This document shows, piece after piece, positions 21,191 through 31,878 of a stretch of 64,000 bases of DNA; the first letter of the stretch is position 1; each line of letters starts with the position of its first letter. Where the stretch lies: assembly GCA_028691535.1 (NCBI GenBank), contig JAQUZB010000001.1, forward strand, positions 186,001 through 250,000. Direction: 5' to 3'. The notes under the pieces were generated by a model. It was not told the origin of the DNA and did not search any database. It worked only from the letters and a program-made list of their open reading frames with translations. Both the position numbers and the translations under genes were made by a program. The stretch is from Candidatus Altimarinota bacterium (lineage in GTDB: Bacteria; Patescibacteriota; Gracilibacteria; BD1-5; UBA6164).

Positions 21191-23389
21191 ATCCACATAA
21201 ACATCTCTTGGTTTACTTCAATTACTTGGTCAAACTACTCATAATTCTTCCAATATATCAAGTACTTTTGCAGCACGAGCATATCATAGTCATAGTTTTC
21301 TTTGTATCAGCGAAGTAGATCATTTTTTACTATCTTTTACTATTTGAATTGCTTTTTCAATTATAGCTGGATCTTCGTCTTGATCTCATTTATAATTTTC
21401 CATTATACTTCATTCTAGTTTTGATTTTCATTCTGTAATTTCTGTTATTTGTAAATTTGAAATCATATCTGGATCAACAGTCAATTTCAATTTATTTACA
21501 ACAGCTTCAACTTCATGAGTTTCAACAAGTACTCATTGTACTCTTTCTGGTGCTATAGATCAAGTTGGTGCATAAAGCATATCTCACTTACCAAGTAAAT
21601 CTTCAGCTCCAGCTTTGTCTATAACAGTTCTACTATCAATTTGACTTGCAACAGTAAAAGCTATACGACTTGGAACATTTGCTTTGATTAATCAAGTAAT
21701 TACATCAACAGAAGGTCTTTGAGTTGCAACAATCAGATGTATTCAAACAGCTCTAGCCATTTGTGCTATACGAGCAATACTTGCTTCAACTTCCTTTTTG
21801 TTACCACTCATCATCAAATCAGCAAGTTCATCAACAACTATCACTATATATGGCAATTTTTCATCTCTTTTAACTTTTGCGTTGTATTCTATTAGATTTT
21901 TTGCATTTACCTTTGTAGCTAAATCATATCTTCTAAGCATTTCTGCAACGCTCCATTTTAGCGCATTTAGTGCTTTATCTGGATTTGTAATTACTGGAGT
22001 TAAAAGATGAGGAATTCAATTATAAACAGATAATTCTACTCTTTTTGGATCTATCATTATAAACTTTAATTCACTTGGAGAAAATTTATAAAGCATAGAA
22101 ACTATAAAACCATTCATTCAAACTGATTTTCAAGATTTAGTTTGTCATGCAACAAGTAAATGAGGCATATCAGCTAAATCTCAAACTACCATATTTCAAC
22201 TTACATCTTTTCAAATTGCTATAGGTAATTCTAATTTTTTATTATTAAATTCAGCACTTGATAATACTTCTTTTAAATAAACAGATTCTCTTTTTGGATT
22301 TGGTACTTCTATTCAAACAACTCCTAAACCTGGTATTGGAGCTTGTATTCTGATAGATTTTGCATGAAGAGCTAGTGCTAAATCTTTTTTAAGATTTTCT
22401 ATTTTTTGTAATTTAACTCAATCTTTTGGTTTAAGTCTATATTGTATAACAGTTGGTCAAATCTTGTATCACTCCATTGTTACTTCGATTTTAAATTGTA
22501 ACAATTTTTCTTCTATTTCTATTTCTTTTTTTCTTATTTCATTTTTATCAACTGAAACTATATTTCTTTTGCTGTCTAGTAGTGATAATTCAGGATATAC
22601 CCAATTTTTAAATTCATTATTTCTGATAATACTAACTTCTTTTTCCTCCTTAACTTCTTCTTTTTTTCAAAATAATCATCAAATAACTCAAGCTTCTTTT
22701 TTTTCTATAATTATCTTTTTTGGATTACTATGTGCATCATCTATATTTAATTGTTTTGGTTGTTTTGCTTTTGCTAATGCTTCTTTTTCTTCCTTTAATT
22801 TTTGCATCATTTCTTCAAGTTCTTGTTTTTTTCTATCAAGTCTATCATCTTTTTTTGATTTACTTATTTTTTCAGTTTTTTTACTAAATCATTCTCATAT
22901 AAAAGTATCTTTTATTTCTGAGATTTTTTCAGGTATATCAAATGCTTTTCTAGCAAAATTTACAGGTGAAAATCTAAAAAGTATAACAAGTGAAGTTAAG
23001 AATAATAGAAAAAATGCAATTGCTGTTGCTATACTTCATAATAAACTTTCAAGTAATGGATATAAATTAAAAGTTGCATAATAATTTACTATAAAAAACC
23101 CAATTAATGTAGTTATAGAAATATAATATATAAATAATCATATAATCCTTGTTGTATTTACAACTACACTTTTGTCTTTTATTAATAATGCTGAAAATAA
23201 CAATAATACTGGTGAAAATATAAATTTATAATATGATCAGAATAATTCATTTAGTCACATAGATAAAAAATATCATAGAGTAGAGCTTTTTTCATCTAAA
23301 AAAGCAACTATTCAAATAAACAGAAATAAAGATACATAAATGTATCTTTTAGTCTCAGGATTTAATACTTTTGTTTTTCTTGGAGGCAC
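21188..23389 (-). CDS. ftsK: DNA translocase FtsK/SpoIIIE
   Basis: This 733-residue hexameric ATPase pumps chromosomal DNA through the division septum. The N-terminal 160 residues carry about four membrane helices. A charged, lysine/glutamate-rich linker follows (about 170-270). The motor domain has Walker A AGQTKSGKSVG, in which the P-loop glycines are encoded by TGA, then [18 protein letters not shown], Walker [14 protein letters not shown] and [12 protein letters not shown]. The C-terminal winged-helix gamma domain ([20 protein letters not shown]) that reads KOPS-like sites is present. The start is taken as GTG at 23387-23389; an in-frame upstream extension with possible TTG starts exists, so the N-terminus is uncertain by up to about 25 residues. 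Confidence 0.95.
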
Positions 23390-23460
23390 TTTTCTTCGCT
23401 TACATATATAATTTCTATGTATAATATATGCTTTTTTAAAAAATAATCAAGAAAACAAAA

Positions 23461-23495
23461 AAATAAAAAAACCATTATTTTAAATAATGGTTTTA
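23461..23495 (-). terminator. Intrinsic terminator after the M23 operon
   Basis: The stem ACCATTATTT / AAATAATGGT is followed on the minus strand by a T-rich tract. It ends the three-gene series 26488-23574 and separates it from ftsK. Confidence 0.75.
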
Positions 23496-23573
23496 ATTAT
23501 TTCAAATGAAAAAATATTATGATAATTATATGTATGGTCTGCAATAATATACTTATAATTATTTATTTGTATA

Positions 23574-23933
23574 TTATGCTGCGAGTAATTGCTCTGATTC
23601 CCAGAAGTCTTCTGCTCATGCCATAACTCATGCTAGAGTAGTAGGTTGTTCACTAAAATCTTCTTTTAGTTTTGATAATTGAATTCAATCAAGTCAAAAC
23701 ATTTTTGCTAATTCACTTTCAACTAAACTATGTGTATCATTTTGAACTGGTAGCAATTCTAATTTAGTTTGTTTTTTAATTTCAGTTTTTTCAATTCATT
23801 TTTTATTTACAACTTCTCATTGTTCAATTAAACTTAATAAGCTATTTTTAAATTCACCTTTTGTTGAATCTACTATATTTTTTTGTGATTCAACTCATGA
23901 ATCTATATTTGTTTTTGTTTCTATTGTTTTCAT
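23574..23933 (-). CDS. Soluble helical protein, third gene of the M23 operon
   Basis: This 119-residue hydrophilic protein begins MKTIETKTNIDSGVESQKN and is rich in lysine, glutamate, serine and threonine, consistent with long helices. Its C-terminal part has FGLDGIQLSKLKEDFSEQ and a tail ending ESEQLLAA. There is no signal peptide. It follows the 45-residue gene by 30 bases and shares its MKT N-terminal style. A structural or chaperone partner of the M23 protein is possible but not shown. No family is recognised. Confidence 0.55.
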
Positions 23934-23963
23934 ATTTTTATATTTAAATTATAAATCATTATA

Positions 23964-24101
23964 TTATCCAAGTATTGCTTGTGCTCTATCATTAAATGAT
24001 AATTCACTTATGATTCTATTAAATCTTTCCTCCATTTCACTTGTTATTTGTTGTTCGTTATGTTTATCAACGAATATGTTTCTTTCTAAATTTGTTTTCA
24101 T
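23964..24101 (-). CDS. Small hypothetical protein (45 aa) in M23 operon
   Basis: This 45-residue soluble protein reads MKTNLERNIFVDKHNEQQ and ends in NDRAQAILG, with one TGA glycine as its last residue. It begins five bases after the stop of the M23 peptidase gene and is followed closely by the 119-residue gene. Small size makes the call tentative, but spacing on both sides fits an operon. Confidence 0.45.
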   Translation of the reverse strand: MKTNLERNIFVDKHNEQQITSEMEERFNRIISELSFNDRAQAILG

Positions 24102-24106
24102 ATTTT

Positions 24107-26488
24107 TTATTTTAAAGTTAAGTATTTATTAGAGTAATTATTAAAGATTGTAGAAATCATATATGTTGCTTCTCATCTTGTAATATTTTTTGTAGGTTGA
24201 AAGTAAGTATCACCAAATTGATCTTTCCAAGAACTTTTATTAAAAACATAGCTTGCTAGTTTGTTTTCAGTTTCTGTTAAATCTCTATATGTTTTAGTTA
24301 CTTCAACATTGTTTGGATTTATAATTAAATATTTGTAATTTAGTGCTAGAAATTGTCATCTAGTAATAGAATTATATTTTGAAACACTATTTAATTTTGT
24401 ATTTATTTCTTGTAAATTTTTATCTATAGTATCTTTTGTATTTGTACCACCACTTTGACTATTTAGAGAAATTAATGAATTTTTTATCCATAAATATGCA
24501 TCATATTCAGTTAAATCTTTATTTTCTAAAAAGTATCATTTATTTATTCATGTTGCGACTCATTTTTCAATCATAGTTAAAATATCATTTTTATATTCGT
24601 AACTATTTGCTAATCATTTTGGTTCAGTTACAGTTATACTTTTACTTACTAAATTTGAATTATCATAAGTATTTATTACATCAAATTTTGCATTTTTATT
24701 TAATGCTTTGAAATCATAGATTAATAATCAAGAAATTGTGTCATTATATGTAAAAGTTATTTCACTTTTAAATTGGTCTTCACTACATTTTGTAGTGTAT
24801 ATTTTTTTAATATTTTTTAAGTCACCTGATTTTATACATACCTTATTTCATTCACTTGCAACTAATTTGTATGTAGAACCATATGGAACATTTATTAGAT
24901 TACTATTTGATTTATCCTTAAATACTCAAATAGAAGTTTGTATATCTCATAGAGTTATAGATTTCGGTGAAACTATTACTCATGAAGTAGGATAGATTGT
25001 TTTTTTAGAGTTATATACATTTATATCAAATGTTTTAACTGTAGCAGTTCATATTTTTATATACATTTTTGTAATTCATTCTTTTAATCATGTTACTTGT
25101 ATATCTCTTTTTCAATCTGTAAAGTTAAATAATTTTGTAGGAAAAACAGTAGCTGTTTCAGTATTTAATACAAATGTCATTCATCCAGGCATATTACCTA
25201 CAAATGGTCTTCATCTATAATCAGTTATACTTAATTTTAATACTTCTGTTTTTCAAATTGCTACATTTGATGCAGCATTTTGAAATTTTAAATCTATATT
25301 GTAACCTTTTATGAAATCAGCAACTTCTTTTGCTTCAATTTCTTCTCTTGTCATTAAGTTTTCTTTACTTATTTTTTGAGTTACATTTGAATTTTCATTT
25401 ACAGTCACATATCAAGAATTATTTGTTGTAGAAGTTCAATTTAATGCTGTATAATCTTTTTTAGTTTGCGCTCTTGTTGAAGGACCAAACCGTCAAGCTC
25501 AATTTGAATTTCTATTTTCTATAACTCATTTTGCTATTTGATAATTTATAATTGATTCTAATACATCATTATAATCTCAACTTATAGCGCCATTATAGTA
25601 TCACAGTGATTTATATATTTCTTGAACTTCTTTTATATCAGAAGTTGAATATCATACATAAACTGTTCTATCAAAAATACTTGAAAAAGTAGTTGTATTA
25701 CTAGTTGTATTTGATAAATTTATTTTTGTAGTTGTTGTTGTAATATTGTTTAATATTGCTCATTTTGTTTCTAAAAACGCTAATGGGTCAACAGTTATTT
25801 TTTCTAATTCATTGAAACAAACTCATTCTTCAGTTATTTTATAATAACTATATGGACAAGATGCATAACTATAGTAAGAAGGTGAAGAACTTGTATCAAT
25901 ATCAATTTGAAAATGTAGATGATTTCAAGTTGAATTTCAAGTTGAACCTACTTCTCAAATCTTTGTTCAAGCTGAAACGCTATCTCATACACTTACTTCA
26001 ATCTTGCTTAAATGCATATAGTCTGAAACTATAGTTTTTCAATTTATTGTATGTTTTATTGATATATTTTTTCATTCCATTGATGTTTCTTTTGCTACAA
26101 CAATTGTTCATTCAGCCATTGCATATACTGGAGTTCATTTTGCTGTTGCAATATCAACTCACATATGTCATCCATTTCATACATCCCAACCATAAGTATA
26201 ACTTGATCCCCATAAAACTGTGTACAATCTTGTGAAATCATTATAACCTCAATTTTGAGTTGCATATTTTGTATAATCACTAGTTTTAAGAATTGGTAAA
26301 TCTTGTTTACAATCAGAACCTAATTCTCCAAAATCTGTAAATCTACAATCTAATTTAGATATTTGTTTTAGTGGATATATTATATCAGAACTTGAATCAG
26401 CTAATGCAGATAACGGATTCAATGTGTTTACTAAAAACATACCTAATAGCCATATTGTAGTATATCTTTTTATTATATTTGTTTTCAT
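24107..26488 (-). CDS. Secreted M23 (LytM-type) peptidoglycan endopeptidase with PG-binding and SLH-like domains
   Basis: This 793-residue protein has a signal peptide at residues 1-30 (ending SALADSSSD). The M23 catalytic domain follows at about 85-200: GGHMGVDIATAKGTPVYA supplies the first zinc His and Asp, and TGNHLHFQID supplies the HxH. A peptidoglycan-binding type 1 domain lies at about 285-370 (VQEIYKSLGYYNGAISGDYN). The middle is beta-rich and may be Ig-like. The C-terminus resembles SLH repeats, with SITRGQFLALNYKYL and a final copy containing FQPTKNITRGEATYMI. It would cleave peptide cross-bridges and bind the cell surface, for own growth or for attacking a host. It heads an operon with two small genes. 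Confidence 0.92.
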
Positions 26489-26829
26489 AATAGTTTTGTT
26501 TTTGAAATAATTTAATTGTTATATGTTTCTATTTATATATAATCAGATAAATAATTATTTTGCAGACGATTAATTATCTATATATAAGTATTGACATTTA
26601 ATAATTTGTATACTTAAATTACTTTCACAAAAATATTATGACACATTTAATAATACTTGTCAATTAATGAACTTATGTTATAATATAATTTAACAATAAA
26701 AAAATAACTCTTCCCTATTCTTAGAGAAAAGTTATTTAAATTAATTAAAAATTAAATAATACAAAAGTCAATTATATTGTATAATATATTTATACAATAA
26801 TATAATAAAAAGTCAAATTTAATTATTTT
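26489..26829. other. Intergenic region with a terminator hairpin
   Basis: This 341-base gap between the M23 and pilin genes holds no convincing frame. A hairpin at about 26700-26745 (AATAACTCTTC... pairing with ...AGAAAAGTTATT) probably terminates the pilin transcript arriving from the right on the minus strand. The rest is AT-rich and presumably contains the M23 promoter. I see nothing else in it. Confidence 0.5.
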
Positions 26830-28020
26830 TTAGTTTTTGAAACATCTAACAGTTAATCCATTAGCAAAATCTTTTCTACCTGTATTGTAGAAACTTGAAG
26901 CAAATAATACATAAAAAGCGTCTGAATCTGTTGGAGTTGATGTCCAATAATGTCAATTATTACCAACATCATTAAAGTCACCATTATCCCAATTACGATT
27001 ACCAGCATAAGGTAATTTAAGAGACGATTGAAGAGTTGCTCAATCTAACCATCATCATGCTGTTATTATACCATCCCATTCTTGTTGACTTGGTACATGA
27101 TATCAACTAGCACATGGTCATTGTCTTGCTGATATATTAGTTCATAATGGTGTATCAGTTGTATCTCACCAATTATTTTTTATATCTGTAGTTGACCAAG
27201 TATAGGGGCTTAGTAAATCTTGATGCCACAAAAATCAATAATTATCTGTACTTGCATCTAATCATATACTTCAATCTATTTGAGATGATTGTTGACTTGT
27301 ATCTAAATATGCAAAACCTTTATTCCTTCACCATTGAAAGTACTCTCAATAACTTATTAATCAAGTTCATGCAATTGTTGCTCATATATTACATGCTGAT
27401 ATTGTATATGATCATACAGTTATATTATCTGTATCACATCATGGATATCTATTTGTATTTAAAGTAACTATATTATTAGTTACCTCATATGGTAAGTCTA
27501 CTCATTGATCTACTACATAGTAATCACTACTATTTACTGTTATACTTGGACTATCTCAAGTTTGCATTATATAATAATTTCATTTTACTACTGCTTGATT
27601 TACTTCTTCATTTATTGTTGAGATTTGTACAAATTTATATGCTCATGTTCATGCTCATCATACAGAGTAAGATAGTACATAATCTCATTTTGTTACAGGA
27701 TCTTTGAAATTTTCTCAGTTTTCTTTTAAGTTTTGAAAATTTGCTATTCATTGAATTGATGTGGCTGTATTATTTCAATCTATTTTTAATCAAGTATTTG
27801 TTTTTACTAGTTTTATTAGACTTGATAATGGTGTTCATTTTGAAGTTTCTATTGATATCTTTTTTTGTATATTATTTATATCACTTAATCTTTTACTATC
27901 TCTTGCTCCTGTACTATATCATTGAAGATTTATAAACGCAATAGTTCATAAAATAGCTAATATTGTTATTACAACAATTAGCTCTACTAATGTAAATGCT
28001 TTTACTTTTTGATTTTTCAT
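26830..28020 (-). CDS. Type IV pilin-like protein with FISUMP (lectin-like) C-terminal domain
   Basis: This 396-residue protein carries a class III prepilin leader: a short basic stretch MKNQKVKA and then [16 protein letters not shown] with the +5 glutamate. A middle domain is shared with the other two pilins of this window (DSKRLSDINNIQKKI, then VSTINEEVNQAVVKGNYY-type words). The C-terminal 170 residues match the FISUMP / Fibrobacter succinogenes paralogous domain, a C-type-lectin-like fold: GYHVPSQQEWDGIITA, SLKLPYAGNRNWD, YWTSTPTDSDAFYVLF and a final GLTVRCFKN. It is probably an adhesive pilin at the cell surface, processed by a prepilin peptidase not seen here. Confidence 0.88.
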
Positions 28021-28210
28021 AGTTTTTTATGAATGATTAAATAAATTTATTTTAAGTTTTATTGAGTATTAATCAATTAATCTTTATTTATTTACTTGAT
28101 TATATTTATGTATATTGTTTAATTATGTTTATATTTAAATTAGATCAATTATTATTTTACTAGGTTTAATTTTAATATATAATAAATAAAATTAATCTAA
28201 AAAATCGTTT

Positions 28211-28960
28211 ATGACTATATTTGAAATTACACTATTTGGTATAAAAATTGCTCCAACTTACTATGGACTTATGTATGCAACTTCCTTTTTAATTTGATAT
28301 TTTATACTTGAAAAAAGAAAAGTTATAGAAAAAAAATATCTGGAAGATATTTTTTTATATATATTTCTATGAGTAGTTTTATGAGGTAGATTTTGATATA
28401 TATTGTTTTACAATTTATCAAATTATATATCTAATCCAATTGACATATTCAAAGTTTGGGAATGATGAATGAGTTTTCATGGTTGAGTTATATGAGTTAT
28501 AATAGCTATGTTTTTATTTTCAAAGAAAAAGAAAATTTCATTTTTAACTATTGCTGATCAAATAACTCTGGTTTTACCTATTTGATTATGACTTTGAAGA
28601 ATTTGAAACTATTTAAATAAAGAATTACTTTGATTTTCAAACTATAATTGATTGTTTGCAGTATATAAAGACTGAGTTTGATATTTCCCTTCACCACTTT
28701 TAGAATCATTTTTAGAAGGAATTGTTTTATTTATTATACTTAATTTATTGTATATTAAATGAATATTAAAAAAATGACAAATTGCTTCTCTATTTTTGAT
28801 TTTATACTCTATATTTAGATTATTTACAGAAATATTTTTTAGACAGCCAGACGTGCAAATATGATATATATTTTGATACTTTACTATGTGAGAAATACTT
28901 AGTTTACCGATGTTTATTATATGATTGATTTTATTTATAAGATTTAGAAATGAAAAATAA
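28211..28960 (+). CDS. lgt: Prolipoprotein diacylglyceryl transferase
   Basis: Lgt moves diacylglycerol from phosphatidylglycerol to the lipobox cysteine of preprolipoproteins in the membrane. The 249-residue protein has about seven hydrophobic helices. Signatures visible are GLMYATSFLIGYF, the GGRFGYILFYNL arginine region, the catalytic HGG motif in GGMSFHGGVIGVI, and the Lgt signature GLGLGRIGNYLNKELLG. Many of these glycines are TGA. The stop codon overlaps the ATG of the rhomboid gene (28950), implying translational coupling. Lipoproteins such as those at 52346-53083 and 53222-53635 are its likely substrates. Confidence 0.95.
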
Positions 28961-29477
28961 TTATCCATTATCATTTATATTTATTTTTATATCATTTATT
29001 TGTACAATGATAGGATTTTTTTATCCTGATTTTTATATATTTTGATTAAATAAATATTTTTTAAATGAGTGAAACTATCTTATATTTTTTATACAATTGT
29101 TTTTAAGTGTATTCTTGCATTGATGATTTTTCCATTTCTTTTTCAATTCAGTATTTATTTATATGTTTTGAACTTCATTAGAATTATTGGTTTTAGGAAG
29201 AAAAAAATACTTATATTTTTTCATTTTTATAGTTTTATTTAATGGTATTTTAATTACAATTTTTTCTTCAGGTAATACAAATACTATATGAATAAGTTGA
29301 TTTTGTATGGCAATATTAACTTATTATGTACTTGAATTAAAATCAAGAAATAATATGGAATATAAGTGATGAATAACTGCAATAGTTCTAAATTTACTTA
29401 TATGATTTATGCCTTGAATTAGCTTAATGTGACATCTATTTTGAGTTATATGATGAATATTATTTTACTTATATAAT
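28950..29477 (+). CDS. Rhomboid-family intramembrane serine protease
   Basis: This 175-residue protein has about six hydrophobic helices. The catalytic serine lies in IGISGFCMAILTY (usual GxSG) and the catalytic histidine in SLMGHLFGVIGGI in the last helix. The conserved loop 1 and TM2 features HGGFFHFFFNSVFIYMFGTS, including the second-shell histidine and asparagine, are present. It overlaps the end of lgt by 11 bases. The frame stops at TAA 29475-29477, shortly after TM6. A +1 frame would continue for about 13 more codons, so a small indel could have shortened the tail. A terminator follows. Confidence 0.9.
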
Positions 29478-29518
29478 AAAGAATTTTTAAAACCAAAAAT
29501 GATTTGAGAAGTAAACTA

Positions 29519-29553
29519 AAAAAACAGCAAGCTTTAGCTTGCTGTTTTTTTAG
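29519..29553. terminator. Strong bidirectional terminator between lgt/rhomboid and the reverse transcriptase
   Basis: A perfect nine-base-pair stem (ACAGCAAGC / GCTTGCTGT) with a TTTA loop has A-runs before and T-runs after. It serves the plus-strand genes, and on the minus strand the reverse transcriptase stop lies within it. A closely related hairpin occurs at 30930-30960. Confidence 0.85.
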
Positions 29554-30683
29554 TTTTTTAATAATTCTATAAAAAATCTAGAATTTTTATTTACTAAGAA
29601 AGCTACTTTTGGACTTAAAAATCATATACTTGTAGCAATTCATCATCATCAAAATTTTGATACATGTAGATTATATCTTAATAATCATTTAACTTTATTT
29701 GTATTTGCTTCATCTCATAAAAGTAATTTTTTAATTTCAGTTGCATGCGCTATATCTGTAGAGTTTGTAATTTGAAATGTAAATTGTCAAATAGCACTTG
29801 CTGAATGAGGAGTTATAATCCTATGATTCTCTTGAAATTGTGATAATACACTTACTCATAATACTTTATATCATTCTTTATTTGTTTCAAGACATCTTTT
29901 CTTTTCTGAAATATTAAATCAAGAAGATGTAATTGATTGGATAATTTCTTTTTGTAATTCTTCTGTAATATCAGATTCTGATAATATAAAAAAATCATCT
30001 GCATAAATACGAAAATCAAAATTTTTCAGATTTTTTCTATATTTATATATAACTCATTCGATTTTTGAAAAAAAAGTTAGATATGCTACTATATTTGCAA
30101 TCATTGGACTAGTTGGTGCTCATTGAGGTAAATGATCTCAATTACATGTTAATTTTGCTAAAGTTTCTAAAACTTCTTTTGATGGTATAGTATGAATTAT
30201 ATTTTTATAAAAATACTCAAATGCCAATATAACTTGCTCATGTGTTATACTTGGAAAATAATTTTTTATATCAAGTTTAAAATATGAATTTATTGATTTA
30301 GCTTTTCATGCAGCAATTTTACTTAATAAAATTCTAAGTGAGTAAAGATAATCTATGTTTCTATATGCACATATAGTATGAGGAAGTGGAGTTTGTAAAA
30401 GTACGTTGGCAATTTTTTTCTGTACTATTTGTAATTCTGATATAGTTGAATCTGATCATTCTAAAAAAGCATCTTTTCATTTTGGAGTTTCTATAATTCT
30501 AACTCATCAATTTTTTTTAGGAATAGGAAATGTACTATACCAATCTTTTTCTCATCAGGATAATAAAAATTTTATTTTTTCTTTTGTATCATCATCACAT
30601 CAAATATTACTGCCTTTTGTTTTATATAATCAATTCGGAGTTTTATAAGATGTAAAGCTAGCTATTTGATTTACAATATTCAT
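29550..30683 (-). CDS. Retron-like reverse transcriptase
   Basis: This 377-residue RNA-directed DNA polymerase has fingers and palm motifs in order: a GGVRIIETP segment (RT1), FKLDIKNYFPSIT (RT3 with the first catalytic aspartate), LPQGAPTSPMIANIV (RT4), IYADDFFILS (RT5, catalytic YADD), then FNISEKRKCLETNK and VLGVSVL (RT6/7). LPQGAPTSP is the form typical of retron-type enzymes rather than diversity-generating retroelements. No maturase, HNH or primase domain fits in the length. Upstream it shares a TTGCAA -35 element with a divergent RNA gene. The stop is in a hairpin. A retron, an abortive-infection RT or an uncharacterised CPR RT are all possible. Confidence 0.9.
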
Positions 30684-30716
30684 TATTAATATTTATTTTG
30701 TTATAATATATTATAT

Positions 30717-30766
30717 ATTATAACTTAAATATAATAATTTGCAAATAGAGGTTATTTTTATATAAT
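30717..30766. promoter_or_regulatory. Divergent sigma-70 promoters sharing a palindromic -35 box
   Basis: TTGCAA at 30739-30744 is its own reverse complement. On the plus strand it is followed after 16 bases by TATAAT at 30761-30766, about six bases before the RNA gene. On the minus strand it is followed after 16 bases by TATAAT at 30722-30717, reading toward the reverse transcriptase. Confidence 0.65.
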
Positions 30767-30771
30767 ACATA

Positions 30772-30917
30772 TATCACGAGGAAAGACTTGATCCAAAGGG
30801 TTAAGCTAAGAAATTACGTAGTTTGCTTCGCGTTCGTCAATGAGATGTCCTGCTATTGTTTTTTCCATTTTTCCAACGGCTCGTGATTTAAGGTGATTTT
30901 AATATCACCTTTTTTTA
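30772..30917 (+). ncRNA. Unidentified structured RNA gene, about 146 nt
   Basis: A promoter ends six bases before this element, and a textbook terminator (AGGTGAT / ATCACCT plus seven T) ends it at 30891-30917. No reading frame of note lies inside, and base composition is richer in G and C than the surroundings. The ends pair: ATCACGAG at 30773-30780 with CTCGTGAT at 30880-30887. Inside, CTTGATCC and GGGTTAAG form a hairpin with an AAA loop region. I compared it mentally with SRP RNA, 6S, tmRNA and RNase P and found no clear match. Its position opposite a reverse transcriptase is suggestive, but the transcript direction is away from that gene. Confidence 0.7.
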
Positions 30918-30929
30918 TTCTAAAAAATT

Positions 30930-30960
30930 AAAAACAGAAAGCTTTAGCTTGCTGTTTTTA
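30930..30960 (-). terminator. Terminator hairpin at the holA end
   Basis: The hairpin AACAGAAAGC-TTTA-GCTTGCTGTT with T-runs on the minus strand overlaps the holA stop codon. It differs by two bases from the hairpin at 29519-29553. Confidence 0.75.
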
Positions 30961-31876
30961 ATAAACACTTTTCTAATTCGAATCTAAAGTCCTTTTCTTC
31001 TGTTCAAATTAATTTTCAAGATTTCATTTTTTTATCAAGATTTATTAAATCTATATATAAAAGTTTAAATCTATTGTATGAAATCTTATAATTTTTATTT
31101 ATAAGAAAAGCTCTACTTCAAAGTGATAATATTTGACTTATATTATTGCTGTTTACTTTTTCTTGTTTAAATTTTATTATGTAAATACTTGTTCTAAGAT
31201 TGGCAAGTAAATTGTTATAAAATGCATATATATTTGTATCATTTAATATGATATCAATCTTTTTTAATGCAGAAATAATATTGTTATTTAATAAATCATC
31301 AATTAGTAAAAATATATTTTCTTCTAATTCAGGAATGATGTTATTTACTACATCATTTTCATCTATATAATCCTTTAAAATAAGTAATTTTTGTAATTCA
31401 CTAATTATTTTATTTAGATTTCAAGATTTATATTTGATAAGCAAATTTAATCAAGAAGTTGAAATTTTATTCCTAAATTTATTATTAATGACATTTATAA
31501 CTTCATTTTCTGATGTAGCATTGTACTCTTTTATTTCACTTATTTTTTCTAATTCTTTATATATTTTTTGTCTTTTATCTGGACTTGGATAATTAAAAAG
31601 AAGTATATTTGAATTAGGAATTTTATCTAAGATTTTGTATAAAAACTCAACTACTTCTTCTTGTAAATCATTGTTTAAATCAATGATTACCAATTTTTTT
31701 TCTCACAAAAAACTACTTGATAATATATGTTGAGAATATGTATCAAATTCCATTTCATTGATATTTTTTAGATGGATCAAATTGAAATCACCATATTTTT
31801 CAATAAATTGATTTTTCCAGTTTAAAACATTTTCCATTACTAAATAATCAGAATTTCATGTGAATAAATAGATCAT
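30944..31876 (-). CDS. holA: DNA polymerase III subunit delta
   Basis: The delta subunit of the clamp loader opens the beta clamp. The protein of 310 residues begins MIYLFTGNSDYLVMENVLNW, the typical delta start where the P-loop-like region is degenerate. It continues with SSSFLGEKKLVIIDL (the clamp-interacting helix and strand), ELEENIFLLIDDLLN and a helical C-terminal collar domain. It is the last gene of the rnc-yggT-ftsW-mutS-holA operon and starts two bases after the truncated mutS stop. Sequence similarity in delta subunits is low, so the call depends on the overall pattern and length. Confidence 0.85.
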
Positions 31877-31878
31877 TT

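Noticed and set aside
22464-23081. 205-codon plus-strand frame rich in Ser/Phe
   Set aside because: Antisense to the charged linker and membrane part of ftsK; composition is a mirror of Lys/Glu codons.
26830-26990. Variable repeat of a diversity-generating retroelement in the FISUMP pilin, given the RT nearby
   Set aside because: The RT has LPQGAPTSP rather than the DGR form, and I found no template repeat resembling the pilin 3' end near the RT.
28642-28974. 110-codon minus-strand frame
   Set aside because: Antisense to the second half of lgt, whose signature motifs are unambiguous.
30772-30917. SRP RNA, RNase P or 6S RNA
   Set aside because: The GAGGAAAG word recalls RNase P and the size recalls SRP RNA, but the SRP GGAA/AGCAG loop and the other RNase P conserved regions are absent.
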